Assembly: GCF_003441615.1 (NCBI RefSeq) | Contig: NZ_CP031842.1 | Coordinates: forward strand, 1,196,501 to 1,260,500 | Direction of reading: 5' to 3' | DNA length: 64,000 nt | Source: Dechloromonas sp. HYN0024 | GTDB lineage: Bacteria; Pseudomonadota; Gammaproteobacteria; Burkholderiales; Rhodocyclaceae | Shown: in pieces, positions 43,773 through 52,644 of the stretch | How positions within the stretch are numbered: position 1 is the stretch's first letter | How the letters are laid out: each line of letters starts with the position of its first letter | Made by a program: the position numbers and the translations under genes | Notes under the pieces: model-generated | The model's database searches: none | Seen by the model: only the letters and a program-made list of their open reading frames with translations | Told to the model about the DNA's origin: nothing

Positions 43773-46243
43773 TTTTGCGAGATAACGTAATTGTCAGGTT
43801 TGCACATGCTGCGGCATCACCGGTGACGCTTTCAAAGTTGATCTGTCGGATTGGTCTATTCGTGGCGGCGCTGCTGTTTGGCGCCAACGCGTTCGCGAAC
43901 ATTCTCGATTCCATCGATATTGCCCGGGCTGACGAAAAGCACGCGCAGATCACCATCCACTTTGGACCGGAAATCCAGTACGTCAGGCATGTGCCGGATG
44001 CCGAGGGGAAATTTCTGCGCATCTTTTTCCGCGTCAGGAATCCGGGCTTTTCCGAAAGCGAAGTGATGCAGGAAGTCCTGCGTTCGCCGAAGAGCGACCT
44101 GGTGCCGAAATTCACGGTGGCCTATCCGGAACTGGTCAATGGCATGTTGATCACTTTCGCAAAGTCCACTACGTTCAAGGTTCGTCCTGGTGATGACAAT
44201 CACAGTATCGAGATTCTCGTACCCGCTCTGATTGAAGCTAAGGCTCCGCCAGCACCTGTAGTCCTGCCTGTCGCCGAGCCCGCCAAGGCGGTGCCGGCTG
44301 TTGCTGAAGCAGCCCCCAAGGAAAAAGTGGTGGCAGTTTCACCAGCCACAAACAAAAAGAAGGACAAGGAAAAAGCCAAGGCTGCTTTGCCGACCGTCGC
44401 CGTAGCGCCCCTCGTGGTGGCAGCTGTGACCGCCGAGTCTCCGGCAACCCCGGTTACCCAGATTCCGGATGCCAGCAAACCTGATGAAGCGCCGGTCATG
44501 ACAGCGGAAAAAGTCGAAGCAACCGCTCAGGCATTCCTGGCCGATGGTCGTGATGCCTTTGAAAAGGCGGATTATCCGAAAGCCATCAACCGCATGAACC
44601 GTATCCTGAGCCTACCTGGCAACGCCCAGACGCAGGCTGCTCAAGCTTTGCTCGGCGAAGCGCGGGAGAAAAACGGTGAAAACACGAAGGCGAAGGCGGA
44701 ATACGAGCTTTTCCTGAAGCTTTACCCGACCTCCTCCGATGCGCCGAGAATCAAGCAGCGTCTGGCTGCGCTGCCGGTGACCGACACCGTTAAGCGTGTT
44801 GCAAGGGTGCGTGATGAAAAGCCGGCCGAATGGGTGGTGACGGGTAGCCTGTCCTCGTATTTCTTCACCGGCCAATCGCAGCAGGATTCGGGTCCGATGA
44901 AAAAGGACCAGGAGTCGCTGATTTCGTCGATCAATCTCAATGCCCGTCTGCGTAATTCGGTGACCGATACGCGCATCGTTTTCCGTGATGCAGACAGCCG
45001 CAATTTCATGCAGCCGAGCCGTGACTACAATCGCATATATGCGGCCTACGCCGAGCGGACTGACCGTGAAGTCGGTTATTTTGTTCGGGCCGGTCGCCAG
45101 AATCCGAACGGCAGTGGTGTCATGGATCGCTTCGACGGTATTACGGGTAGCTACAACCTCAATCCGGACTTCAAGGTGAGTGCGGTTTACGGTGATGCCG
45201 TCATCTTCAATGCGCCATTCAAGAAGACGTTTTACGGTGGCAGCGTTGAGTTTGCGGCCCAACTGGCTCGCCCAGGCGCCAGCCTGTATGCCATCGAGGA
45301 AAAGCTCGACGGTCTTCTGAACCGCCGTGCTATTGGATCGGAGTTCCGCTATTTTGACGGTGCCTTGAACGGGTACGGCATGCTCGATTACGACCTGCTC
45401 TACAAGGGCATGAATATCGGGATGGGGCAACTCAACTACATGGACAAATCCGGGAACAATTATTTTGTCTCCTACGATTATCGGAAGTCACCGTCCTATA
45501 GCCTCCTGAATGCCCTGCCGTCATCGGGGTACTCGAACGCCAATGATCTGGTTGCCAATGTCGGTATGACCCAATCCCGGCAACTGGTTTCTGACACAAC
45601 GTCAGCCTCTAGCATGTTCGCTGCTGGTGTCACTGTTCCGGTCGGTGAGCGCTGGCAGTTCGGGTTTGACTACCGGATGTCGGAGATTACCGGTACCAAT
45701 GCCACGATTCCCCTGGCCCAGATGTGTAAGGAAATTCAGGACGGTGCCAATCCGACCGACCCCCTTTGTGTCGAAGGTCCGAGGGGTACGATGCGCATTT
45801 CGGAAATGGGTCTCTGTGTAACTGACAGCTACGACATGATTACCAAGACCTGTCGGGCTTCTTCTGATGCATCGGGTCGCACGAACATGTATTCTGCGCA
45901 GGCCATCGCCACCAACCTGTTTGTTCCGAACGGGATCGGCGTCGCCTATCTCGGCTATATTTCCGGGCCGAACTACACCGGCCAGAATCTCGGTCTAAGC
46001 TATATCTATCCGTTTATAGAAAACTGGCGTCTGGAAAACAATATCCGTTATTACAGCCAGCACAGCGACAGCGGACAGAATTCGACCCAATTCTCGCCGA
46101 GCGTCAAATTAGTTCATCAATGGCGCCCCGATCTGTCCATAGAAGGTGAGCTTGGCTACAGCGATTCCAAAAATACTGGGACCACGACGAGCAGTAACAA
46201 GCGTGAATATCTCTATCTCGGCATTCGTTGGGACTATCGCTAA
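43763..46243 (+). CDS. outer-membrane beta-barrel protein with AMIN-like and TPR domains
   Basis: This 826-residue protein is, in order: signal peptide, an AMIN-like beta domain (residues about 47-155), a Pro/Ala/Lys linker (160-230), TPR repeats (about 245-335, FLADGRDAFEKADYPKAINR), then a long barrel of alternating strands from about 350 to the end (YLGIRWDYR). A loop near residues 654-700 holds four Cys. The ATG overlaps the cytochrome stop. GTG 43823 would give a neater signal peptide (TLSKLICRIGLFVAALLFG). It could be the porin that lets the multiheme cytochrome cross or dock at the outer membrane. It does not obviously match MtrB. Confidence 0.75.
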   Translation: MELILRDNVIVRFAHAAASPVTLSKLICRIGLFVAALLFGANAFANILDSIDIARADEKHAQITIHFGPEIQYVRHVPDAEGKFLRIFFRVRNPGFSESEVMQEVLRSPKSDLVPKFTVAYPELVNGMLITFAKSTTFKVRPGDDNHSIEILVPALIEAKAPPAPVVLPVAEPAKAVPAVAEAAPKEKVVAVSPATNKKKDKEKAKAALPTVAVAPLVVAAVTAESPATPVTQIPDASKPDEAPVMTAEKVEATAQAFLADGRDAFEKADYPKAINRMNRILSLPGNAQTQAAQALLGEAREKNGENTKAKAEYELFLKLYPTSSDAPRIKQRLAALPVTDTVKRVARVRDEKPAEWVVTGSLSSYFFTGQSQQDSGPMKKDQESLISSINLNARLRNSVTDTRIVFRDADSRNFMQPSRDYNRIYAAYAERTDREVGYFVRAGRQNPNGSGVMDRFDGITGSYNLNPDFKVSAVYGDAVIFNAPFKKTFYGGSVEFAAQLARPGASLYAIEEKLDGLLNRRAIGSEFRYFDGALNGYGMLDYDLLYKGMNIGMGQLNYMDKSGNNYFVSYDYRKSPSYSLLNALPSSGYSNANDLVANVGMTQSRQLVSDTTSASSMFAAGVTVPVGERWQFGFDYRMSEITGTNATIPLAQMCKEIQDGANPTDPLCVEGPRGTMRISEMGLCVTDSYDMITKTCRASSDASGRTNMYSAQAIATNLFVPNGIGVAYLGYISGPNYTGQNLGLSYIYPFIENWRLENNIRYYSQHSDSGQNSTQFSPSVKLVHQWRPDLSIEGELGYSDSKNTGTTTSSNKREYLYLGIRWDYR

Positions 46244-46273
46244 ACCCAGCTGATCGCCAATCGGCTTTGAACT

Positions 46274-46306
46274 TCTGGCAACTTCCGGGTTGCCAGATTC
46301 GTTTTT
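46274..46306 (+). terminator. Rho-independent terminator closing the cytochrome-porin operon
   Basis: TCTGGCAAC-TTCCGG-GTTGCCAGA is a perfect 9-bp stem, then TTCGTTTTT. It separates the barrel gene from the CcmI-like gene. Confidence 0.75.
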
Positions 46307-46344
46307 ACCCCCACTTCCTTTCAGAATAATTCGGTGAACCCAAT

Positions 46345-47598
46345 ATGACTTTCGTTTACATCGTTCTGGCAAGCATTGCGCTTTCCCTGCTTGTCTTGTG
46401 GGGGCTGGGCAAATACGCAGCCAATAAATCGCCGGCTGTCGCCAAGGTTGATGTTGCTTCGGCCCTGCGTGAATTGCTCCTGGCCAAGGCTGAAGGGCGT
46501 ATCGATCAGGCTGAGTTTGATCGCCAGCAGGCTGTTCTGCATGCTGCCGTGCTCGATCCGGTGCAAACCCAGCCGGCCTTCACCTTGCCGGTCTCAGGCC
46601 AAAAGCTTGGTTTGATCGCTGCCGCTGCTGTGGTCGTCATTGCCGTGGCTGCCATCTGGATGTCTTCGCCTTCCGGCGATGCCCAGAAGCCCGCTGCAAT
46701 CAGTGAGCCGGGCGCCATGCCGGGCGCACCGCATGCGCAGCCGGGGCAGCAGGGTAATACTGGCGGTGACCTCGGTACGGTGGTCAAGAAGCTGGCGGAC
46801 AAGATGGAGAAAGATCCCAACAACGGCGAGGGCTGGTTGTTGCTGGCCAAAACCTACAGCGAACTGCGCCGTCATGCCGAAGCCGATGCTGCCTATACCA
46901 AGGCCTCCGCTCTGGTTACGCTGGATGCACAGACGCTGGCCGACTGGGCTGATGCGCATGTGATGACCAAGGATCGCAAATGGGATGACGAAGGCCGCAA
47001 GATCGTCAAGCGCGCGCTTGCCGCCGATGGCAAGCATGTCAAGGCGCTGGCTCTGGCTGGTAGTGAAGCCTTTGATCGGGCCGATTACAAGGGTGCCATC
47101 GAATTCTGGAAGCGTATGAAGGCCGCCGCGGCACCGGAATCGATGGATGCCAAGCTGGCTGATGCCAACATTGCCGAAGCCAATTCGATGATCTCTGGCA
47201 AGAAGCCGGGTGCCGATGCCACCCCGACAGCCGCCAAAGCCCAGCCGGCGATGGCGCTGGGTGCGGTGGCCGGCGTGGTGACGCTGAGCCCGAAGCTGAA
47301 GGGCAAGGTTGCCGCTGATGATACTGTCTTCGTCGTCGCCAAGGCCCCGGATGGCAGCGGTGCGCCGCTCGCCGTCGGTCGCTACAAGGGCGCAGACTTC
47401 CCTATCGAGTTTCGTCTCGATGACAGCATGGCGCTCATGCCCAATCGCACCATTTCCCAGTTCTCTGACGTTCTGGTGACGGCCAAGATTTCCAAGACCG
47501 GTAGTGCCGATCAGAGTAAGGGCGACATCATCGCCGCCCCGGTCAAGGCCAAGCTGGGCAATACGACGCTGGTCGTGGAGCTGAATACGGAACGTTGA
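46345..47598 (+). CDS. ccmI: CcmI/CycH-like cytochrome c maturation protein
   Basis: This 417-residue protein has two TM segments (FVYIVLASIALSLLVLWGLG and LIAAAAVVVIAVAAIW) flanking a cytoplasmic loop with RELLLAKAEGRIDQAEFDRQ, the CcmI pattern. A periplasmic TPR domain (WLLLAKTYSELRRHAEADAA) and a C-terminal domain with VFVVAKAPDGSGAPLAVGRY follow. CcmI hands apocytochrome to the heme lyase CcmFH. No other ccm gene is in the window. Placement after the multiheme genes suggests a dedicated or additional CcmI for heavy heme loading; that is inference. Confidence 0.85.
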   Translation: MTFVYIVLASIALSLLVLWGLGKYAANKSPAVAKVDVASALRELLLAKAEGRIDQAEFDRQQAVLHAAVLDPVQTQPAFTLPVSGQKLGLIAAAAVVVIAVAAIWMSSPSGDAQKPAAISEPGAMPGAPHAQPGQQGNTGGDLGTVVKKLADKMEKDPNNGEGWLLLAKTYSELRRHAEADAAYTKASALVTLDAQTLADWADAHVMTKDRKWDDEGRKIVKRALAADGKHVKALALAGSEAFDRADYKGAIEFWKRMKAAAAPESMDAKLADANIAEANSMISGKKPGADATPTAAKAQPAMALGAVAGVVTLSPKLKGKVAADDTVFVVAKAPDGSGAPLAVGRYKGADFPIEFRLDDSMALMPNRTISQFSDVLVTAKISKTGSADQSKGDIIAAPVKAKLGNTTLVVELNTER

Positions 47599-47629
47599 TC
47601 GGCGATTGCCAGGATTCAGGATGATTTGA

Positions 47630-47659
47630 TGTCCCCGCGTATGCGGGGACATTGTTTTT
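47630..47659 (+). terminator. Rho-independent terminator after ccmI
   Basis: TGTCCCCGC-GTAT-GCGGGGACA is a perfect 9-bp stem followed by TTGTTTTT. Confidence 0.88.
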
Positions 47660-47736
47660 CAATCCAGATTTTGTGTCTGCGGCGCGATTCGAGGGTCGGT
47701 GTATCATCTAGGCAACCAAGGACAGGAGGCTTTAGC

Positions 47737-47979
47737 ATGAGAACAGTAGGTCAGCGCAAAGAGCGCCCCATTGGTCTTCTTGCGTCCGGAGCACTCCTGG
47801 CCGAAGGGGCTCGCTTCAATGATGAAATGCATCGCTTGCCGACGGGCAATACGACATTCATTGCCAAAGGCGTGTACCGTTTCAAAACACACGAAGACGC
47901 CAACCAGCATCAACTGGACAGCCTGGCCAAGGGAATGGCAAAGCTTGCATTGGAGCGAGTCAATGGCCGAAACGGATGA
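47737..47979 (+). CDS. small protein upstream of a nucleotidyltransferase
   Basis: This 80-residue soluble protein starts at ATG 47737 with AGGAGG seven bases upstream. It overlaps the following nucleotidyltransferase gene by 17 bp. I do not recognise it. The size, good ribosome site and coupling to a nucleotidyltransferase resemble a two-gene toxin-antitoxin or regulator-enzyme pair, without direct motif proof. Confidence 0.7.
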   Translation: MRTVGQRKERPIGLLASGALLAEGARFNDEMHRLPTGNTTFIAKGVYRFKTHEDANQHQLDSLAKGMAKLALERVNGRNG

Positions 47980-48460
47980 GTATTGCCGACCAGCGTCCCT
48001 GGAGGATCTCAAGGCACTGATTGCGTCGTTGAATCGACAACAAGTCGATTACCTGCTTATCGGTGGGTATGCGCTGTTTGTTCATGGCTACCATCGGGCC
48101 ACAACGGACATCGACGTGCTGGTTCCGGCAACAACGGAATCCGGGGTCAAAGTTAAGGCGGCGTTAATGGTGCTGCCAGATCAGGCGGCAAAGGACCTGG
48201 AGCCGGAGTGGTTTGCGGAAGGTGACAACATTCGGGTTGCCGACGCCTTTTTGGTCGATATTATGCTAAATGCATGCGGTGAGACCTACGATTCCCTCAA
48301 ACATTATGCTGTGACCGTTGATCTGGAGGGCATCCCCGTCCGAACGGTCAGTCTCGAAGGTCTGCTGCGAACAAAACAAACCGTGCGCGACAAGGATATT
48401 GCAGACAGGCTCATCCTGGAGCGAGCACTGAATCTGTTCAGGGCGCAGTCCAAGGGTTAG
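47963..48460 (+). CDS. nucleotidyltransferase-fold protein (MNT/AbiEii-like)
   Basis: This 165-residue protein has the polymerase-beta nucleotidyltransferase core: LLIGGYALFVHGYHRATTDI followed by DVLV, giving the GG and D-x-D metal site. A later VDLEGIPVRTVSLEGLLRTK segment with KDIADRLILE is usual in the AbiEii/DUF-type members. It may transfer a nucleotide to a protein or RNA. ATG 47963 lies inside the preceding gene, so the two are translated together. Confidence 0.78.
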   Translation: MAETDEYCRPASLEDLKALIASLNRQQVDYLLIGGYALFVHGYHRATTDIDVLVPATTESGVKVKAALMVLPDQAAKDLEPEWFAEGDNIRVADAFLVDIMLNACGETYDSLKHYAVTVDLEGIPVRTVSLEGLLRTKQTVRDKDIADRLILERALNLFRAQSKG

Positions 48461-48521
48461 CCACGATATCTGATCTTCGTGCCGGGCTGATTGCCTGGCC
48501 GATCCTGCAAGACTGATTTTG

Positions 48522-49490
48522 CTACGCCGGTAGATGCCCGATGAAGAGCGGGGCCCGTCCGGTCGCCAGATAGTTCTTGCACAGGTCGATATAGTCCCGC
48601 GTGCTCTTGGGCATCGCCGTTCTGGCACGGGAAATGTAGAAAATCAGGTCACGGCCCTGACGGATCAGTTGCAGACCGTCGGAGAGGTTGTAGGTGAACG
48701 GCGCGCTATAAACGCCAGGGCCGTTGACCACGGTCAGGCTAGCCAGGCGTTCGCCTGCCGTGACCATGCCGGCCCAGACATCGAAAATGTCGCTGTCGGT
48801 ACGCAGGGTTTCCGTCTTGATCTTGGCGGCAACCGCCAGATCGCGGACCGGTCCTTCGATATCCGAAAAGGCCGGGATGCCGCTGAAATTGTCGATCATC
48901 GCGTTGGAAATCAGGTCGATATCACGCAGGACCTGGCCAATCTTGATGTAGCGGCTCTCGTAAAAGTCTTCGAGCGGGATCGAGAAGGCGCGGAAAGGCT
49001 CGCCCCACAGTTCGTCGATGCCTTCCTCGCCACTGCGATGCATGACGCAGCGGCCGAGTTCCATGGCGTCGAGCAGGCATTTGCCACATTCGCGCATGAG
49101 TGGGTTGTCGCTGAGGATTTCAATGCCGCAGGCCTGCAGTTCAACCAGTTTGCGGAAGATGTCGGCCGCCCGGTTGAATAGGGCGCCGGCCAGCATGGCG
49201 CCCTTGACGCGCTTGCGGGATGGATCGGTTTCGTTCTCGTAAGTGGTACGCGCTTCGTGCAGGCGGGTGCCGGGAATGTTCAGGCCATGTTCGGTGTGGT
49301 TGAACAGGCGGCGGGTCAGTGCCTCGATGAGTTTTTTCTTGGCTTCCAGCGAGTCAGCCGGGACGGGGTAGGTCTTGATCCAGTAACCATCGTAAAACAC
49401 GCGCTCAAGGCCGTCGATGATGCGACGGGTGCCTTCGGGCGGATTGTCGGAGGAGTTGGGGGCTTTTGCCAGTTGGTACTCAGAGGTCAT
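48522..49490 (-). CDS. conserved protein of unknown function
   Basis: This is a soluble, mostly helical 322-residue protein without signal peptide or TM. Features include an N-terminal IDGLERVFYDGYWIKTYPVP, a helical middle (GAMLAGALFNRAADIFRKLV) with Cys in MRECGKCLLDAMELGRCVMH, and a C-terminal FYISRARTAMPKSTRDYIDL. I cannot name the family. It stands in front of a histidine kinase gene on the same strand but 65 bp downstream of its stop, so it could be read through from that operon. Confidence 0.6.
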   Translation of the reverse strand: MTSEYQLAKAPNSSDNPPEGTRRIIDGLERVFYDGYWIKTYPVPADSLEAKKKLIEALTRRLFNHTEHGLNIPGTRLHEARTTYENETDPSRKRVKGAMLAGALFNRAADIFRKLVELQACGIEILSDNPLMRECGKCLLDAMELGRCVMHRSGEEGIDELWGEPFRAFSIPLEDFYESRYIKIGQVLRDIDLISNAMIDNFSGIPAFSDIEGPVRDLAVAAKIKTETLRTDSDIFDVWAGMVTAGERLASLTVVNGPGVYSAPFTYNLSDGLQLIRQGRDLIFYISRARTAMPKSTRDYIDLCKNYLATGRAPLFIGHLPA

Positions 49491-49555
49491 GGTCTTCTAC
49501 ACGAATGCTTCGGCACAAAACGGCCTGCGGCCAGTCACGGATCATAATCCGATAA

Positions 49556-50905
49556 TCAGCGGCCGGGGAATTGTATCGTGACCAATAGGCCTTTTGGCAT
49601 ATTAGATGCGTCGAGCTTGAGCGTGGCACCATGCAGTTCGGCAATGCGTGCCACGATGGCCAACCCGAGGCCACTGCCCGGCTGGCTCCCCTGATTCAGG
49701 CGGTGAAAGCGACGCAGGACGGATTCGCGCTCTTCTGGCGGGATGCCCGGGCCACTATCGCTGACCGAGAGGGTGATCTGCGCCTCGCTTCTGGTGATAT
49801 TGACGCGCACCTGGCCGGCTTCCGGGGTATAGCGAACGGCATTGTCGACCAGATTGCGGATCAGCACCCGTAGCCATTCGGCTTGCCCGGTGACCTGGCA
49901 GGCGGGGCTGGCGGTGAAATCGAAATCGATATTTTTTTCCAGAATTTGCGGGCCGAGATCGGCGCAAACTTCTTCAGCCAGTTCCGGGAGATCGACGGCT
50001 TGCGGATTGGGCAGGCCGGATTCGGGGTCGAGGCGGGCCAGATGCAGCATCTGGTCGACCAGGTGGGCGGCCCGGGTGAGGCCGCTTTGCAGCTGGCTCA
50101 TCGAGCGGTCGCGCTCGTCGCTGTCGCGGGCGCGCTGGGCGACCTGCAACTGGGCCTGCAAGGCGGCCAGCGGGGTGCGCAGTTCGTGGGCCGCATCGGC
50201 AGTAAAGCGGCGTTCGGCTTCGAGCGTGTGTTCGACGCGCTGGAACAGGCCATTTAACGCTTCGAGCAGGGTGCGGATCTCCTCGGGTGCGGTCGACGGT
50301 TGCACCGGCTGTAATTGTTGCGGGTCGCGACTGGCGATCTGGCGGGCGATACCATCCAGCGGTGCAAAGCCCTGCCGGGTGGCGAGCCAGACCCAGAGGC
50401 CGATCAAGGGCAGGCCGAAGAGTGCGGGCAGGAGCAGACGCCAGGCAATGTGACCGATCAACTCGTCGCGGATATGGTGGTTTTCGCTGACCTGGACTTG
50501 CAGGCTGCGATCTTCGTTCCACTGGCTGAAATGACGCCAGTGCCCATCGTCGCCCTGGGTTTCGGAAAAGCCTATGGCATCGGTCAACGGTGTTTCCGGG
50601 GCGTTCTTCGAGCGCATCAGCAACCGGCCGTCGGCGCGCCAGATCTGGAAACGCAGGCGGCGCTGGTATTTGTGCGAGGCGTCGCCGAGATCCTCAATGT
50701 CGTCGCCCTCATCATGGCTGGCCAGGGCGAGCAGGGTCTGGGCGGCCTGACTGAGCTGGGCATCGAACAGTTCATCGACTTCGTGGTGGGCGTCGATATA
50801 GCTGAACACCATGGTCACCAGCCAGGCGGCTGCAACGCCGCCAAGCAGCAGACCGAGCAGGCGATGACGCAGGGAGAACCAGAGGGTGGTGGCCGGCTGG
50901 CTCAT
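49556..50905 (-). CDS. sensor histidine kinase (QseC/PmrB-like)
   Basis: This 449-residue kinase has two TM helices around a periplasmic sensor, HAMP, then the H-box FTADAAHELRTPLAALQAQL, N-box IRNLVDNAVRYTPEAG, G1 SDSGPGIPPEE and G2 GSGLGLAIV. It overlaps the response regulator gene by 4 bp and is last in an operon with SHP, DHC and cytochrome b561 genes. The signal is unknown; the operon mates suggest a redox or oxidant cue. Confidence 0.92.
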   Translation of the reverse strand: MSQPATTLWFSLRHRLLGLLLGGVAAAWLVTMVFSYIDAHHEVDELFDAQLSQAAQTLLALASHDEGDDIEDLGDASHKYQRRLRFQIWRADGRLLMRSKNAPETPLTDAIGFSETQGDDGHWRHFSQWNEDRSLQVQVSENHHIRDELIGHIAWRLLLPALFGLPLIGLWVWLATRQGFAPLDGIARQIASRDPQQLQPVQPSTAPEEIRTLLEALNGLFQRVEHTLEAERRFTADAAHELRTPLAALQAQLQVAQRARDSDERDRSMSQLQSGLTRAAHLVDQMLHLARLDPESGLPNPQAVDLPELAEEVCADLGPQILEKNIDFDFTASPACQVTGQAEWLRVLIRNLVDNAVRYTPEAGQVRVNITRSEAQITLSVSDSGPGIPPEERESVLRRFHRLNQGSQPGSGLGLAIVARIAELHGATLKLDASNMPKGLLVTIQFPGR

Positions 50906-51558
50906 TTCGGGATGGTGTAGCCGACCCCGCGCAGGGTGCGGATGAGGTCGCCGCCGAGTTTCTTGCGCAGATGGTGGATGTGTACTTCGAGGGCATTGCT
51001 GTCCGGCTCGTCACGCCAGCCGTAGACCGATTGCTCAAGCTGGGTCCGGGTCAACACGCGGCCGGCGTTCTCAAGGAGCATCTGGAGCAGCGAAAATTCG
51101 CGGCCGGACAGGTCAATTTCATCCCCCGACAGCGTAACCCGGTGTGCGGCCAGGTCCACGCTCAGTTCGCCCCGCGTCAGCAGTGGGGCGGCGCGGCCGG
51201 CGCTGCGCCGGGTCAGGGCGCGGATGCGGGCGCTCAGTTCGTCGAGGTCGATCGGCTTGACGAGGTAATCGTCAGCCCCGGCATCGAGACCGGAAACCTT
51301 ATCACCGGTGGCGTCACGGGCAGTGAGGATGAGAATGGGCATGGTCTGTCCCCGGCCACGGGCGCGATTCAGGACATCCATGCCGGAAAGTCTGGGCAGG
51401 CCAAGGTCGAGGACCACCAGGTCGAAACTTTCTGACTGCAAGGCCTGGTCGGCGGAGTTGCCATCGCGCAGCCAGTCGACGGCAAAGCCGAACTGGCGCA
51501 GGCCGATGGTCAGGCCATCGCCGAGTTCGGGGTCGTCTTCAACAAGCAGGATGCGCAT
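50902..51558 (-). CDS. OmpR-family response regulator (QseB/PmrA-like)
   Basis: This 218-residue protein has an N-terminal receiver with the acid pair (LLVEDDPELGDGL), the phospho-acceptor Asp in DLVVLDLGLPRLSG and Lys in YLVKPIDLDEL. The C-terminal winged helix ends in YGWRDEPDSNALEVHIHHLR plus a typical GVGYTI. It lies 12 bp downstream of the cytochrome b561 gene. Its probable binding site is the set of three 11-bp-phased repeats at 53098-53124. Confidence 0.92.
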   Translation of the reverse strand: MRILLVEDDPELGDGLTIGLRQFGFAVDWLRDGNSADQALQSESFDLVVLDLGLPRLSGMDVLNRARGRGQTMPILILTARDATGDKVSGLDAGADDYLVKPIDLDELSARIRALTRRSAGRAAPLLTRGELSVDLAAHRVTLSGDEIDLSGREFSLLQMLLENAGRVLTRTQLEQSVYGWRDEPDSNALEVHIHHLRKKLGGDLIRTLRGVGYTIPK

Positions 51559-51570
51559 GCTTTTATTCTA

Positions 51571-52176
51571 TCAGCTTGCCAGCCACCAGCTGGCAGCAGC
51601 CACCCAGACGAGGAGAGCGATGGCAGCCAGTGGGCGGGCCGAGGGGATGGCATCGTCGGGCGAACCCTGTTTGTGGCCGGTTAGCATCGCCCGCACCAGG
51701 TTTTCACCGTGCAGCAGGCTGCCCGAAATGACTCCGGCGACGTGGATGACAACCACGGTCAGCATGGTGACGGCCAGGCCTTCGTGGAGCTCTTCCAGCC
51801 ATTCGCCACCCGATTCGTTATACATCGCCCAGCCAATGAGGCCGGTGGTGATGCCGAGACCGAGCAGTAGCATGATGGCCCACCCGCCGGCCGGATTGTG
51901 GCCGGTATGGTGATCCGGTTCCAGGCGCAGCAGGCTGCGCAGGTAGCCAATGACCGAGCCAGGGCCGCGCAGGAAGTCGACAAAGCGGGCGTAACGTGAG
52001 CCGATGAAGCCCCAGGGCAGACGGAAGAGCGCTGCGGCAACGACCACCGAGCCAGAAGCGGCATGGACCAGGCGCCAGCTTTCGCTGTCCGAGGTCAGCC
52101 AGGCAATGACGAAGCCGCCGACCATGAGCCAGTGGCCGAGGCGAACCGGCCAGTCCCAGACGAGTATTTTTTGCAT
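51571..52176 (-). CDS. cytochrome b561-type membrane protein
   Basis: This 201-residue protein has four to five TM helices and His ligands in WPVRLGHWLMVGGFVIAW, HAASGSVVVAAALFRLPWGF and TMLTVVVIHVAGVISGSLLHG, the pattern of Ni/Fe-hydrogenase-type b561 proteins. It likely feeds quinol electrons to the diheme cytochrome and SHP encoded just upstream, as in the SHP-DHC-b561 clusters known from Rhodobacter and Shewanella. Confidence 0.9.
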   Translation of the reverse strand: MQKILVWDWPVRLGHWLMVGGFVIAWLTSDSESWRLVHAASGSVVVAAALFRLPWGFIGSRYARFVDFLRGPGSVIGYLRSLLRLEPDHHTGHNPAGGWAIMLLLGLGITTGLIGWAMYNESGGEWLEELHEGLAVTMLTVVVIHVAGVISGSLLHGENLVRAMLTGHKQGSPDDAIPSARPLAAIALLVWVAAASWWLAS

Positions 52177-52181
52177 GATGA

Positions 52182-52643
52182 TTACTCCCTCAATTCAGGA
52201 ATGGCGATGTCACGTTCGCTGTAATTGCCCTTGGCGGCACCGCCATGACAGGCTTCGCAGTTAGCGGCCGACTTGACGCGCGGGTCGCGCCAGAAGCGGG
52301 CCGGGATTTCATCGTGTTTGCCGAAAAAGCGGGCCGTCTTGGTGATGCGCGGCGGATTGCCGGCATTGCCCAGACGGCTGGGATCGCCGGCGTTACGCTC
52401 AAGAAAGGCGGTGATTTCCTGCGCTTTCTTGCTGTCCACCGTCGCATCGGTGCCGAAATGGTCACTCAGACCGCTCATCAGCTTGCGCCAGTCCTTGGCC
52501 GGCAGTAGCGCCGGCTGGTAGGCAATATGGCAACTGCTGCACTCCGCGCTGAAACTGGCCGGGGCGTTGGCCGGCATCGGCAGGCGGTCCGCCAGGGCCG
52601 GGAAGGCGCTGCCGAGCAGGGCGATCAGTAAAATGTGTTTCAT
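52182..52643 (-). CDS. dhc: diheme cytochrome c (DHC)
   Basis: This 153-residue protein has a signal peptide (LLIALLGSAFPALA) and two heme motifs, CSSCH near the N terminus and CEACH near the C terminus, with KTARFFGKHDEIPARFWRDP between, a match to the DHC family. It is known as redox partner of SHP. It sits between SHP and cytochrome b561 genes with gaps of 1 and 5 bp. Confidence 0.88.
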   Translation of the reverse strand: MKHILLIALLGSAFPALADRLPMPANAPASFSAECSSCHIAYQPALLPAKDWRKLMSGLSDHFGTDATVDSKKAQEITAFLERNAGDPSRLGNAGNPPRITKTARFFGKHDEIPARFWRDPRVKSAANCEACHGGAAKGNYSERDIAIPELRE

Positions 52644-52644
52644 C

